The notes below the pieces were generated by a model, which searched no databases, had not been told where the DNA came from, and was given only the letters and a program-made list of their open reading frames with translations. Of a stretch of 33,106 nucleotides of DNA, positions 7,650 through 15,111 are shown piece by piece (the stretch's first letter is position 1; each line of letters opens with the position of its first letter). The translations under genes were made by a program, and so were the position numbers. Source of the stretch: Halomonas sp. DQ26W (GTDB lineage Bacteria > Pseudomonadota > Gammaproteobacteria > Pseudomonadales > Halomonadaceae). The stretch spans positions 1 through 33,106 of the forward strand of contig NZ_QPKI01000029.1 in the NCBI RefSeq assembly GCF_003339685.1, in the 5' to 3' direction.

Positions 7650-10227
7650 GCTTTCCAAGGCGCCCGAAACCGCGCCGGATTCCAAGGCGCCCGAAACCGC
7701 GCCGGATTCCAAGGCGCCCGAAACCGCGCCGGATTCCAAGGCGCCCAATGCCGCGCCGGAACAGGATCAAGGGACTGCCGACATGAGTGCCGACTCGGCG
7801 GCTGCCCGTCACGAGCTCGATGGGCGCATCAAGGGTGACGGCCCCCTGGCCCGCGACACGATTCCTTATACCAATACTCACCCGCACTCCCAGCCCCACG
7901 AGAGCGCGGTCAAGCATGTCACCGGGCGGGCGGCCTATATCGACGACCTGAGCGCCCCGGCCGATACCCTGCATGTGGCGCTGGGGCTCTCACCCGTCGC
8001 CCATGGCCGGCTGACCCGCCTCGACCTGGCAAAGGTTCGCGACATGCCCGGCGTCGTGGATGTCATCGCCGTGGGCGATGTGCCCGGCCACACCGATATC
8101 GGCCCGGTCTTTCCCGGCGACCCCATCTTCGTCGAGGAGGAGATCAGCTACGTCGGCCAGGTCATCTTCGCCGTGGCCGCCGAGAGTCATCGTGCCGCGC
8201 GGGAAGCCGTCCAGGCAGCAGTGGTAGAGATCGACGAGCAGCCGGCCTGCCTCGACCCGGTCGCCGCCGCCGAGCGGGAAGAGTTCGTGCGGCCCAGCCA
8301 TATCCAGCAGAGCGGTGACTGGGAGCAGGCGCTGAAGGAAGCCGCCCTGGTAGTTGAGGACGAGCAGTTCGTCGGTGGCCAGGAGCATTTCTATCTGGAA
8401 GGCCAGGCCTGCCTGGTGCAACCCACCGAAGACGAGGGCGTGGTGGTGTTCACCTCCAACCAGCACCCCAGCGAGACCCAGAAGCTGGTTGCCGAAGTCT
8501 TGGGTATCCCCTTTCATGCCGTCACCGTTGAAGTGCGCCGCATGGGCGGCGGCTTCGGCGGCAAGGAGACCCAGGCCTCACCCTGGGCCTGCATCGCCGC
8601 ACTCATCGCCCGGCGCACTGGCCGCACCACCCGCGTCTGTCTGCCCCGCGCCGACGACATGCGCGTCACCGGCAAGCGCCACCCCTTCCATAACCGCTAC
8701 CGGCTGGGCGTCGACGAACAGGGCGTGATCCTGGGTGGCGAGATCACCGTGATCGGCGACTGCGGCTATTCCCCCGACCTGTCGGACGCCATCGTCGACC
8801 GCGCCATGTTCCACAGCGACAACGCCTACTCGCTGGGCGATGCCCGCGTGACCGGCCACCGTGCCCGCACCCATACCGCATCGAATACCGCCTTTCGCGG
8901 CTTCGGTGGCCCCCAGGGCATGATGGTGATCGAAGCGGCCATGGACGATATCGCCCGGCGCATCGGCGAGGACCCGCTGACGGTGCGCAAGCGCAACTTC
9001 TACCGCCCCGACCGCCAGACCACCCACTACGGCCAGCAGGTGGACCAGATCGCCCTGCTCAAGGAGCTGGTCGAGCAGGTCGAGACCAGCAGCGACTACT
9101 GGGAACGGCGCCGGGCCATCACCGAATTCAATGCCGACAGCCCCATCGTCAAGAAAGGCCTGGCGCTGACGCCGGTGAAGTTCGGCATCTCCTTCACCGC
9201 CAAGCACTTGAACCAGGCCGGCGCGCTGCTGCACGTCTATACCGACGGTAGCGTGATGATCAACCACGGCGGCACCGAGATGGGCCAGGGCCTGCACACC
9301 AAGATCTGTCAGGTGGTCGCCCGTGAGCTCGGGCTCGATACCAACGAGGTACGCATCAGCGCCACGCGCACCGACAAGGTGCCCAATACCTCGCCCACCG
9401 CGGCCTCCAGCGGCGCCGACCTCAACGGCCAGGCCGCTCGCGATGCTTGTATGAAGCTCAAGCAGCGCCTGTTCGACTTCGCCCACGAGCACCTCTACCC
9501 GGATCAGGGCCTCGACCGGGAAGACATGCGCCTGGAAGCCGGGCACCTGGTGGCCGGTCACGGCGAGAGCGAGCAACGCATTCCCTGGGGCGAGCTGGTC
9601 CAGGCGGCCTACCTCAACCGCATCTCGCTCTCGGAGAAAGGCTTCTACGCCACGCCGCTGATTCACTACGATCGTAACGTCGGCCAGGGACGCCCCTTCT
9701 ACTACTACGCCTTTGGCGCCGCCGTGGCGGAAGTCAGCGTCGATACGCTCACTGGGGAGTACCAGGTCGACCGGGTCGATATCCTTCACGACGTGGGCGA
9801 CTCGCTCAATCCGGCCATCGACATCGGCCAGGTAGAGGGTGGCTTCATACAGGGAATGGGCTGGCTGACCAGCGAGGAGCTGAAGTGGAACGACGCCGGC
9901 CGGCTGATCTCCGACGGCCCTGCCACCTACAAGATCCCCACCTACGGCGACCTGCCGCCGGTGTTCAACGTCAGGCTGATGGAGGGGCATCCCAACTCCA
10001 TGGCCAGTATCTATCGCTCCAAGGCGGTGGGCGAGCCTCCCTTCATGCTCGGCATGGCGGTGTGGTCGGCCCTGCGAGATGCCCTTTCGAGCCTGGCCGA
10101 CTACGCCGAGGCGCCACGCCTCGACACGCCGGCCACGCCGGAACGGGTACTGATGGCCGCCGAGACCCTGCGGGCCCGAAACGATACCAGGCATGATACC
10201 TGGCCACTGGAAAAGGGTGGCGCGTGA
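7633..10227 (+). CDS. xdhB: Xanthine dehydrogenase molybdopterin-binding subunit
   Basis: This 864-residue large subunit binds the molybdenum cofactor and carries out hydroxylation of hypoxanthine/xanthine. Motifs in order are GQEHFYLEGQA (about 250), RRMGGGFGGKE, AFRGFGGPQG, GGTEMGQGLHTK and KAVGEPPFMLG, whose E801 is the catalytic base position in this family. The first 50 residues are unusual: a Lys/Ala/Pro/Glu-rich stretch built from 27-bp tandem repeats precedes the conserved domain (from about residue 75). The start at 7633 is supported by a strong GGGAGGTGATG ribosome site nine bases upstream, inside xdhA. An ATG at 7783, after the repeats, is an alternative with a weaker AAGGG. The gene overlaps xdhA by 17 bases and touches xdhC, so the three form an operon. 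Confidence 0.95.
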   Translation: MRTLTKLSKAPETAPDSKAPETAPDSKAPETAPDSKAPNAAPEQDQGTADMSADSAAARHELDGRIKGDGPLARDTIPYTNTHPHSQPHESAVKHVTGRAAYIDDLSAPADTLHVALGLSPVAHGRLTRLDLAKVRDMPGVVDVIAVGDVPGHTDIGPVFPGDPIFVEEEISYVGQVIFAVAAESHRAAREAVQAAVVEIDEQPACLDPVAAAEREEFVRPSHIQQSGDWEQALKEAALVVEDEQFVGGQEHFYLEGQACLVQPTEDEGVVVFTSNQHPSETQKLVAEVLGIPFHAVTVEVRRMGGGFGGKETQASPWACIAALIARRTGRTTRVCLPRADDMRVTGKRHPFHNRYRLGVDEQGVILGGEITVIGDCGYSPDLSDAIVDRAMFHSDNAYSLGDARVTGHRARTHTASNTAFRGFGGPQGMMVIEAAMDDIARRIGEDPLTVRKRNFYRPDRQTTHYGQQVDQIALLKELVEQVETSSDYWERRRAITEFNADSPIVKKGLALTPVKFGISFTAKHLNQAGALLHVYTDGSVMINHGGTEMGQGLHTKICQVVARELGLDTNEVRISATRTDKVPNTSPTAASSGADLNGQAARDACMKLKQRLFDFAHEHLYPDQGLDREDMRLEAGHLVAGHGESEQRIPWGELVQAAYLNRISLSEKGFYATPLIHYDRNVGQGRPFYYYAFGAAVAEVSVDTLTGEYQVDRVDILHDVGDSLNPAIDIGQVEGGFIQGMGWLTSEELKWNDAGRLISDGPATYKIPTYGDLPPVFNVRLMEGHPNSMASIYRSKAVGEPPFMLGMAVWSALRDALSSLADYAEAPRLDTPATPERVLMAAETLRARNDTRHDTWPLEKGGA
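7654..7761 (+). repeat. 27-bp tandem repeat encoding a SKAPETAPD linker
   Basis: Three identical 27-bp units (7654-7680, 7681-7707, 7708-7734), each encoding SKAPETAPD, are followed by a fourth copy with four mismatches (7735-7761, SKAPNAAPE). The unit length keeps the xdhB frame, so copy-number change would only lengthen or shorten a flexible N-terminal arm. Confidence 0.95.
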
Positions 10228-11078
10228 TGAACGCCCAGCGCCCCGAAAGCTGGCATGAGGCCCTGCACCGCTTGCAACGGGACGGTCTCCCCCATGCGCT
10301 GGCCACCGTGGTGACCAGCGCCGGCTCGACGCCCCGGGAGCCCGGGGCGAGGATGGTGATCACCGCAGACGAGGTGTTCGATACCTTGGGTGGCGGCACC
10401 TTCGAATTTCAGGTGATCGACTCGGCCCGCGAGCAGCTGGCATCGGGAGAGCACGGCATGAGCCTCGAGGCCTTCGCCCTGGGCGGGCGCAGCGGACAGT
10501 GCTGCGGCGGCTTCGTCAACGTGCTGCTGGATATCTTCCCCGGCAGTGCGGCGACCCTTGCCATCTTCGGCGCCGGCCATGTCGGCACCGAGCTGGTCCG
10601 CCTGGCCGCCCCGCTGCCCTGGCAAGTGCTGTGGCACGACAGCCGCGACGCTGTCTTCCCCGCCTGGTCCGAGACGCAGCCGCACCTGGCCTGTCGGCAC
10701 ACGGCCGACCCGCGTGCCGCCGTGGCCGCACTGCCCGCGAACAGCCACGCGCTGGTGCTGACACACGACCACGCCGAGGACCGCGAGCTGGTCGACGCCC
10801 TGCTGCAGCGCGGCGACATGGCGTCCATCGGCCTGATCGGCTCCAAGAGCAAGTGGGCCAGCTTCCGCTCGCGGCTCACCGACGCGGGGCACGACGAGGC
10901 AGCCTTGGGCAGCGTGCGCTGCCCCATCGGCACGGCTTCCGGTGGCACCGGCGGCGACAAGACGCCCTATGCCATTGCACTCGCCGCCATCGCCGAGCTG
11001 CTGCCCCTGGTGGGCAACGCTGAACACGCCGACCAACGCGGCCTCGATCCGGCTGAACTGCGCGGCATCTTTAGCTAA
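10227..11078 (+). CDS. xdhC: XdhC, molybdenum cofactor sulfuration/insertion factor for xanthine dehydrogenase
   Basis: This 283-residue protein of the XdhC/CoxI family has the N-terminal ATVVTSAGSTPREPGARM block and the GQCCGGFVNVLLDIF motif near residue 92. A Rossmann-like domain begins TLAIFGAGHVGTELV (about 112) and the protein ends with the conserved RCPIGTASGGTGGDKTPYAIAL region. XdhC binds molybdenum cofactor, helps replace an oxo ligand with sulfur and delivers the cofactor to XdhB; it is not part of the final enzyme. The ATG at 10227 shares a base with the xdhB stop (TGATGA context). An in-frame GTG lies one codon upstream. It is the last gene of the xdhABC operon. Confidence 0.93.
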   Translation: MNAQRPESWHEALHRLQRDGLPHALATVVTSAGSTPREPGARMVITADEVFDTLGGGTFEFQVIDSAREQLASGEHGMSLEAFALGGRSGQCCGGFVNVLLDIFPGSAATLAIFGAGHVGTELVRLAAPLPWQVLWHDSRDAVFPAWSETQPHLACRHTADPRAAVAALPANSHALVLTHDHAEDRELVDALLQRGDMASIGLIGSKSKWASFRSRLTDAGHDEAALGSVRCPIGTASGGTGGDKTPYAIALAAIAELLPLVGNAEHADQRGLDPAELRGIFS

Positions 11079-11190
11079 TCAACACCGAAGGCGAGTGCAA
11101 GCGAACTCTCCTGAGGAGCGCCGGGGCCAGACCCCTTATCAGCTCCGACAACTGCCTTGAGGGGCGCCGGGGGCAGGCCGAAGAGGAGGT

Positions 11191-11212
11191 CTTTTGCCAG
11201 GGAAGGCAAAAG
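11191..11212. other. Perfect hairpin in the xdhC-guaD intergenic region
   Basis: CTTTTGCC and GGCAAAAG form an 8-bp stem around a six-base AGGGAA loop. No T-run follows on either side, so a classic intrinsic terminator is unlikely. It sits in a 227-base gap that also has an imperfect direct repeat (GAGGAGCGCCGGGGCCAG near 11113 and GAGGGGCGCCGGGGGCAG near 11159), giving the gap a repeat-element look. Confidence 0.5.
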
Positions 11213-11305
11213 TAGCGCCCAGGGAAGGGTTCACAGCGCCTCCTCGCAGGCCTGTCGCCGGCACAGCCCCGACGCTGTTACATAGAACGAGATGAGCCCG
11301 AGACC

Positions 11306-12622
11306 ATGACCATGACCGACTCCCGCGTGATACGCGCCGAACTGCTGAGCTTCGATGCCGACCCCGGCGAGGGCGACACCCCCGCCGAGGGCAGTGTTCG
11401 CCATATCGAAGACGGCGTCCTGTGGATCGAGGATGGCCGCATTCACGCCATCGATGAGTTTGCACGTCTCGAACCCGACCTGCCTCCGGGCATCGACGTG
11501 ATCGACCATCGTGGCAAGCTGGTGATGCCCGGCTTCATCGATAGCCACGTGCATTACGTTCAGCTCGAGATCATGGCCTCCTACGGACGACAGCTGCTCG
11601 ACTGGCTCAACGACTACACCTTTCCAGAGGAGTGTCGTTTTGCCCAGTACGATCATGCCCTGGCGCTCTCCAACGCCTTTCTCGACGAAATGCTTCAGGT
11701 CGGCACCACCACCGCCCAGGTGTTCTGCTCCAGCCATCCCGATTCGGTAGACGCCTTCTTCACCGCCAGCAGCAAGCGCGACCTGCGCATGCTGGCCGGC
11801 AAGGTGCATATGAATCGCCACGCCCCCGAGGCGCTCTGCGACGACACCCAAGGCGGCGTTCGCGACGCCGAGCGGCTGATCAGCGACTGGCACGGAACGC
11901 GCCGGCTCGGCTACAGCCTGACGCCACGCTTCGCCCCCACCTCGACCCGGGAGCAACTGGACGCCACCGGCGGCATGCTGCGCAACGACCCCAGCCTGTG
12001 GCTGCAGACCCACCTTTCCGAGAACACCGGGGAGCTGGACTGGGTCGCCGAGCTGTTCCCGGAGAGCCGCGACTACCTCGAGGTCTACGAGCAGTCCGGC
12101 CTGGTGGGCCCACGCAGTACCTTCGCCCATGGCATCCACCTGGACCAGGAGATGCGCCAGCGTCTCGCTGATCGCGGCGCCAACCTGGCCTTTTGCCCCA
12201 GTTCCAATCTGTTCCTGGGCAGCGGCCTGTTCGACCGCCTGGCGGCATCCGACGTCGGGCTCAACGTCACCTATGCCAGCGACGTTGGTGGCGGCACCGA
12301 CCTCTCCGGTCTGGCGACCCTCAAGGCCGCCTATCAGGTCGGCCAGCTGCGCGGACAACCCCTGACGGCCTGGCAGGGCTTTTACGGCCTGACCCTGGGC
12401 AACGCCCGGGCGCTGTCGCTGGACACGCAGATAGGCCGACTGGCACCCGGCCTCGAGGCCGACTTCGTGGTCCTCGACCCCGATGCCACACCGCTGCTGG
12501 CCAGGCGCCATGCCCGCTGCCGCACCCTCGGCGAGCGTCTCTTCGCGCTGATGATGCTGGGCGATGACCGCAGCGTACTGGAAACCTGGGCGGGCGGACG
12601 CTGCCAGCACAGGCGCGAGTAA
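11306..12622 (+). CDS. guaD: Guanine deaminase
   Basis: This 438-residue amidohydrolase converts guanine to xanthine, feeding XdhAB. The metal-binding HxH is at H81/H83 (PGFIDSHVHYVQ). Later signatures are AGKVHMNRHAPEALCDD, LQTHLSENTGELDWV, FAHGIHLD, AFCPSSNLFLGSGLFD and YASDVGGGTDLSGL, which supply the remaining zinc and substrate ligands and are specific to GuaD rather than to generic amidohydrolases. The length matches the family. The ATG at 11306 is used; a second ATG two codons later (11312) is equally possible and no clear ribosome site separates them. The gene lies 227 bases after xdhC, so it may have its own promoter or be read through from xdhABC. Confidence 0.94.
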   Translation: MTMTDSRVIRAELLSFDADPGEGDTPAEGSVRHIEDGVLWIEDGRIHAIDEFARLEPDLPPGIDVIDHRGKLVMPGFIDSHVHYVQLEIMASYGRQLLDWLNDYTFPEECRFAQYDHALALSNAFLDEMLQVGTTTAQVFCSSHPDSVDAFFTASSKRDLRMLAGKVHMNRHAPEALCDDTQGGVRDAERLISDWHGTRRLGYSLTPRFAPTSTREQLDATGGMLRNDPSLWLQTHLSENTGELDWVAELFPESRDYLEVYEQSGLVGPRSTFAHGIHLDQEMRQRLADRGANLAFCPSSNLFLGSGLFDRLAASDVGLNVTYASDVGGGTDLSGLATLKAAYQVGQLRGQPLTAWQGFYGLTLGNARALSLDTQIGRLAPGLEADFVVLDPDATPLLARRHARCRTLGERLFALMMLGDDRSVLETWAGGRCQHRRE

Positions 12623-12635
12623 GCCTGAAACGAAA

Positions 12636-12706
12636 ATGGCGAGTGGTTTCCTCAGAGTGAATCGACTGTTCCGACAGGAACAGGATTAATGAGGACCACT
12701 CGCCAT
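12636..12706. repeat. Long nested inverted repeat after guaD
   Basis: The left arm ATGGCGAGTGGTTTCCTCA (12636-12654) pairs with the right arm TGAGGACCACTCGCCAT (12690-12706), giving 17 bp with a two-base bulge. Inside lies a second perfect stem, CTGTTCC-gaca-GGAACAG (12666-12683). A 33-codon frame starts at the ATG in the right arm (12705) and ends at 12806, ten bases before the integron-like island. It could be an end of a decayed mobile element or a strong cruciform terminator; I do not recognise the 33-residue peptide (MGESLFTWATLCDG...). Confidence 0.6.
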
Positions 12707-12816
12707 GGGTGAAAGCCTATTCACCTGGGCGACCTTGTGTGATGGCGCTGCCCGTGCAGAACTGAGCGGCCAGCGCACCATCAGCAATAGCGGTGTCTTT
12801 CTATAGCGTGAAACGC

Positions 12817-12877
12817 CTGGTAACGTAAAATTAAGGGGCGCGCTTTAGCGCGTCCCTCTTGAATGCCGGGTTAGAAC
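12817..12877 (-). other. attC site of the cupin cassette
   Basis: Read on the minus strand this 61-bp site begins with R'' GTTCTAAC and ends with R' GTTACCAG. Between them TTCAAGAGGGACGCGCT pairs with AGCGCGCCCCTTAA, a near-perfect stem with an extrahelical C, the classic attC fold. R'' is the exact complement of the R' that precedes this cassette at 13319-13326. Confidence 0.75.
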
Positions 12878-12903
12878 TCTCTTGGGAGCACATTTGAGAA
12901 AGA

Positions 12904-13254
12904 CTATTTTTCAGCCAACGCAAAACCCGCGTTGCCAGGTGCAACCACTGAGACAAATACAAACGGCACTGGACCAGAATTCAAAGCGCCATGTACTTGC
13001 CCAGGTTTTGCTATGGCAATATCTCCAGCCTTTATATGAGCGACTATGCCGTCTCCTTGGTAATATTCAGCTTCTCCAGAGATAACTGTCCAAGTATCTT
13101 GGCCGTGGGGGTGAATATGAGCGGCTATTTCTTGCCCAGGATGGGCATGCCAAACAACAACTGCTGAGTCTTTGGTTTCCAGAACCACTGAACGAATTGG
13201 TTCGCCGTCAGATGGACGAATATGTTTTGCTACCGAAAATATTCTTAATTCCAT
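12904..13254 (-). CDS. Single-domain cupin protein (integron cassette)
   Basis: This is a small cytosolic beta-barrel protein of 116 residues. The cupin motif 1 region reads HAHPGQEIAAHIHPHGQDTW, with several metal-ligand histidines and a glutamate, followed by the glycine turn GEAEYYQGDG; motif 2 is PGQVHGALNSG. Cupins of this size include isomerases, dioxygenases and sensors, and the substrate cannot be read from the sequence. The start at 13254 (MELRIFSVAKH) is chosen because an AAGGA ribosome site lies seven bases upstream; the ATG at 13260 would leave only one base of spacing. Codon use is AT-richer than the surrounding genes, fitting arrival as a cassette. The gene sits between two attC-like sites on the minus strand. 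Confidence 0.82.
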   Translation of the reverse strand: MELRIFSVAKHIRPSDGEPIRSVVLETKDSAVVVWHAHPGQEIAAHIHPHGQDTWTVISGEAEYYQGDGIVAHIKAGDIAIAKPGQVHGALNSGPVPFVFVSVVAPGNAGFALAEK

Positions 13255-13318
13255 TCCCATATCCTTTCCAAAAATCTAATTGGTTTGAAAAGTTATTACA
13301 GCACAACTGTATCCGAGA

Positions 13319-13398
13319 GTTCTAACGCAGAGCGAGCTGGTGGCCTTTTTGGAGCAACGCGGAGAAAAGGCGATCCGCGTGGCGCGTCTTGTTATAGG
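13319..13398 (-). other. attC site of the Mrr cassette
   Basis: Minus-strand R'' is CCTATAAC and R' is GTTAGAAC, 80 bp overall. The outer L arms AGAcGCG and CGCTCT pair with an unpaired C, and an inner stem ACGCGG/CCGCGT is present. R'' is the exact complement of the R' before this cassette (14346-14353). Confidence 0.68.
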
Positions 13399-13406
13399 TG
13401 TCTCAG

Positions 13407-14324
13407 TCAATCTTCAATGAAGAAGTCCGTATCCACCTTTCTGACTTCATATATCGTTGCCGTACTGACTCCAACACCATGATCAATCATCAGTTGCACG
13501 AGATCTGCTCCATCTATCAGAACAACCTTCGGATCAATTTGACCGACGTAATCCAGTGCCTCTTTCGAGAAGCGGCTGGTTGTGATGAACACCCCTTTCT
13601 TGGCCCTTTGGCCATGAAGAGCTCCAACAAATTTCTGGATCTCTGGTCGGCCAACCGCTGCTTCCCAACGCTTGGCTTGAAGGTATATGGTTTCCAGACC
13701 GAGACGGTCTTCTTTGATGACGCCATCAATACCTTCATCCGCCGTTTTCCGGGTAGCCCTGCCCGCTTCATTTACAGAGCCCCCATAGCCCATTGAAACG
13801 ATAAGGTGAACAACCAGTTTCTCGAAAAATTCCGGCGTATTGCCCTCTACCAAATGAAGCAGTTCGTTTGCCGTTTCATCCCGTAACTGCTGGTAGGCTT
13901 GCTCCAATGTTTCTTCCGGAGTCGTAGTTGCTGTCTCGTCGTCGCCGGTGTGGGTTACTTTCTCGGTTCGGTTTTTGCTGCTTGCCTGCCGAAACGCCTG
14001 AAACTCCTCAAACCGCTGTAAAAATTTTATGTCTATACGATCCGGGCTTTCTGAAAGGATTTTTCGGCCGCGATCACAAATACGAAATTTTCCCCGCTTG
14101 GGTGATTCCAGGACTCCGGCTTGAGTCAAATAGACCTTCGCCCAAGCTACGCGGTTTGCAAATGTAGATTGCCGACCGCTTGGCAATCTTTCCTCAAGAT
14201 CTTCTTGAGACAGTCCCATTATTTTCGCCAAGCCCTCACGGGCTTCCTGCATCGTGTGCTCTTCGCCATCAGCGGAGAACTTGAGCAACGGCAACATCAA
14301 TGATTGAAAATCAGGTACAGCCAA
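13407..14324 (-). CDS. mrr: Mrr-like (type IV) restriction endonuclease (integron cassette)
   Basis: This 305-residue protein is close to the length of E. coli Mrr. An N-terminal winged-helix domain (MAVPDFQSLMLPLL, NRVAWAKVYLTQAGVLESPKRGKFRI) is joined by a polar linker (about 112-150) to a PD-(D/E)xK nuclease domain. The catalytic core is visible as DEGIDG with D200 and YLQAKRW with Q216-A-K218. Mrr enzymes cut modified DNA and serve in defence against phage or methylated foreign DNA. The start is an unusual TTG at 14324, supported by GGGAG seven bases upstream and by the Mrr-like N-terminus. It lies only about 24 bases inside the cassette boundary. No partner methylase is nearby, consistent with a type IV enzyme. 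Confidence 0.9.
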   Translation of the reverse strand: MAVPDFQSLMLPLLKFSADGEEHTMQEAREGLAKIMGLSQEDLEERLPSGRQSTFANRVAWAKVYLTQAGVLESPKRGKFRICDRGRKILSESPDRIDIKFLQRFEEFQAFRQASSKNRTEKVTHTGDDETATTTPEETLEQAYQQLRDETANELLHLVEGNTPEFFEKLVVHLIVSMGYGGSVNEAGRATRKTADEGIDGVIKEDRLGLETIYLQAKRWEAAVGRPEIQKFVGALHGQRAKKGVFITTSRFSKEALDYVGQIDPKVVLIDGADLVQLMIDHGVGVSTATIYEVRKVDTDFFIED

Positions 14325-14345
14325 GGGGTACTCCCATACTCTTTA

Positions 14346-14429
14346 CCTATAACGCGGAGCTTAACGGTGCGACGTAAGGAGGGCGGTCTCAATGACCGCC
14401 GAGCATCCGGTACAGCAAATTGTTAAGAA
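14346..14429 (-). other. attC site of the GIY-YIG cassette
   Basis: Minus-strand R'' TTCTTAAC and R' GTTATAGG enclose 84 bp. L arms GCTGTACCGG and CCGTTAAGC pair with an unpaired G, and a perfect inner hairpin GGCGGTC-attga-GACCGCC is present. The TAA stop of the nuclease gene lies inside R''. R'' is complementary to the core site at 14902-14909. Confidence 0.72.
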
Positions 14430-14890
14430 TTTGATGCTCTGGCAGAGCGGACTTTGTTGTAGGGAGTTTCTATTTCCCGCAACAGAAAGGCCTCTAACCC
14501 ATAAGCCAAGTATGCATAGTCCTGGTGAAAACCAAGAGTAACCACCTGAGACACGCCCCGATCGGCCCATTTTTTCTTAGGGGCGTACCGTCTATTCTTT
14601 ACAGGAACACCTCGCTGACCTTCTGCCATGCGGAAATATTGATTCGTCCTTGCACCAAGGCCATACCCTGTATATTTACCACTGCCTAAAGAAGCGCCAA
14701 CGCCAATATATAGGACTTCGTCATGCCCTCCCAAAAGAAGATATATACCTTGTTTGTTGTGCCCAGGCAGTGTTCCGACCAAATTCCACGGACTATTCCA
14801 ACTTGGCACTTCGGCTTCCGAGAGAGGCCAATGTCGACGGAAAAATTCATCGGAGGCAGCTATGATGGCATCGAACGTAACTTTTGGCAC
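14423..14890 (-). CDS. GIY-YIG nuclease family protein (integron cassette)
   Basis: This 155-residue protein has a GIY-YIG domain. G48-I-Y50 and Y61-I-G63 form the first hairpin, R81 lies in GLGARTNQYFR, the metal-binding glutamate is E133 in YGLEAFLLRE, and N145 follows in TPYNK, so the expected catalytic set appears complete. There is no recognisable DNA-binding domain beyond the roughly 45 N-terminal residues, which I cannot assign. Single-domain GIY-YIG proteins include homing, repair and restriction nucleases; the role here is open. The start is GTG at 14890, four bases after AGGGAG and about 12 bases from the upstream core site, the compact leader typical of integron cassettes. The stop is embedded in the attC. 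Confidence 0.85.
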   Translation of the reverse strand: MPKVTFDAIIAASDEFFRRHWPLSEAEVPSWNSPWNLVGTLPGHNKQGIYLLLGGHDEVLYIGVGASLGSGKYTGYGLGARTNQYFRMAEGQRGVPVKNRRYAPKKKWADRGVSQVVTLGFHQDYAYLAYGLEAFLLREIETPYNKVRSARASNS

Positions 14891-14901
14891 GGTTCTCCCT
14901 A

Positions 14902-15057
14902 TTCTTAACCGTGATTGGACTGCACGTCCTGATATTGGATGTACACACCTGCGCGTTCAAGAATCTTATTTAACGCGCCCACTCCATCCTAACCTATTGA
15001 TTTTAGTAATGCCTAAGCATAGCTCGGCCACCTATGCAGAATTCGCGTGCATGCACG
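14902..15057. other. Candidate attI region between cassette array and integrase remnant
   Basis: The core site GTTAAGAA (minus strand, 14902-14909) opens the first cassette. To its right are a 7-bp inverted repeat GCGCGTT/AACGCGC (14951-14978), a further core-like GTTAGGA (minus strand, near 14990) and a 12-bp palindrome CGTGCATGCACG (15046-15057). Position between intI and the first cassette is that of an attI site. No gene is visible here. A decayed attC cannot be excluded. Confidence 0.35.
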
Positions 15058-15074
15058 TTTTGCCGGAACCAATA

Positions 15075-15100
15075 TACTGTATGCATATTATTTTATATTA
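15075..15100 (+). promoter_or_regulatory. AT-rich promoter-like stretch with a LexA half-site
   Basis: TACTGTAT (15075-15082) equals the left half of a LexA/SOS box and is followed by an AT-only stretch that could hold a -10 element, just before the integrase remnant. The right half-site ACAGTA is absent, so LexA control is at best ancestral. Confidence 0.25.
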
Positions 15101-15111
15101 AGAAGCCAAGC

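Noticed and set aside
8578..10194. A 538-codon open frame on the minus strand opposite xdhB
   Set aside because: It is antisense to a gene with complete XdhB motifs and is rich in G/V/H/D as expected of a shadow frame in high-GC DNA.
11231..12610. A 459-codon minus-strand frame opposite guaD
   Set aside because: It mirrors the guaD frame and has no recognisable domain; guaD motifs are complete on the plus strand.
15075..15094. A full LexA box before the integrase remnant
   Set aside because: Only the left half TACTGTAT is present; the right half needed for a functional palindrome is missing.
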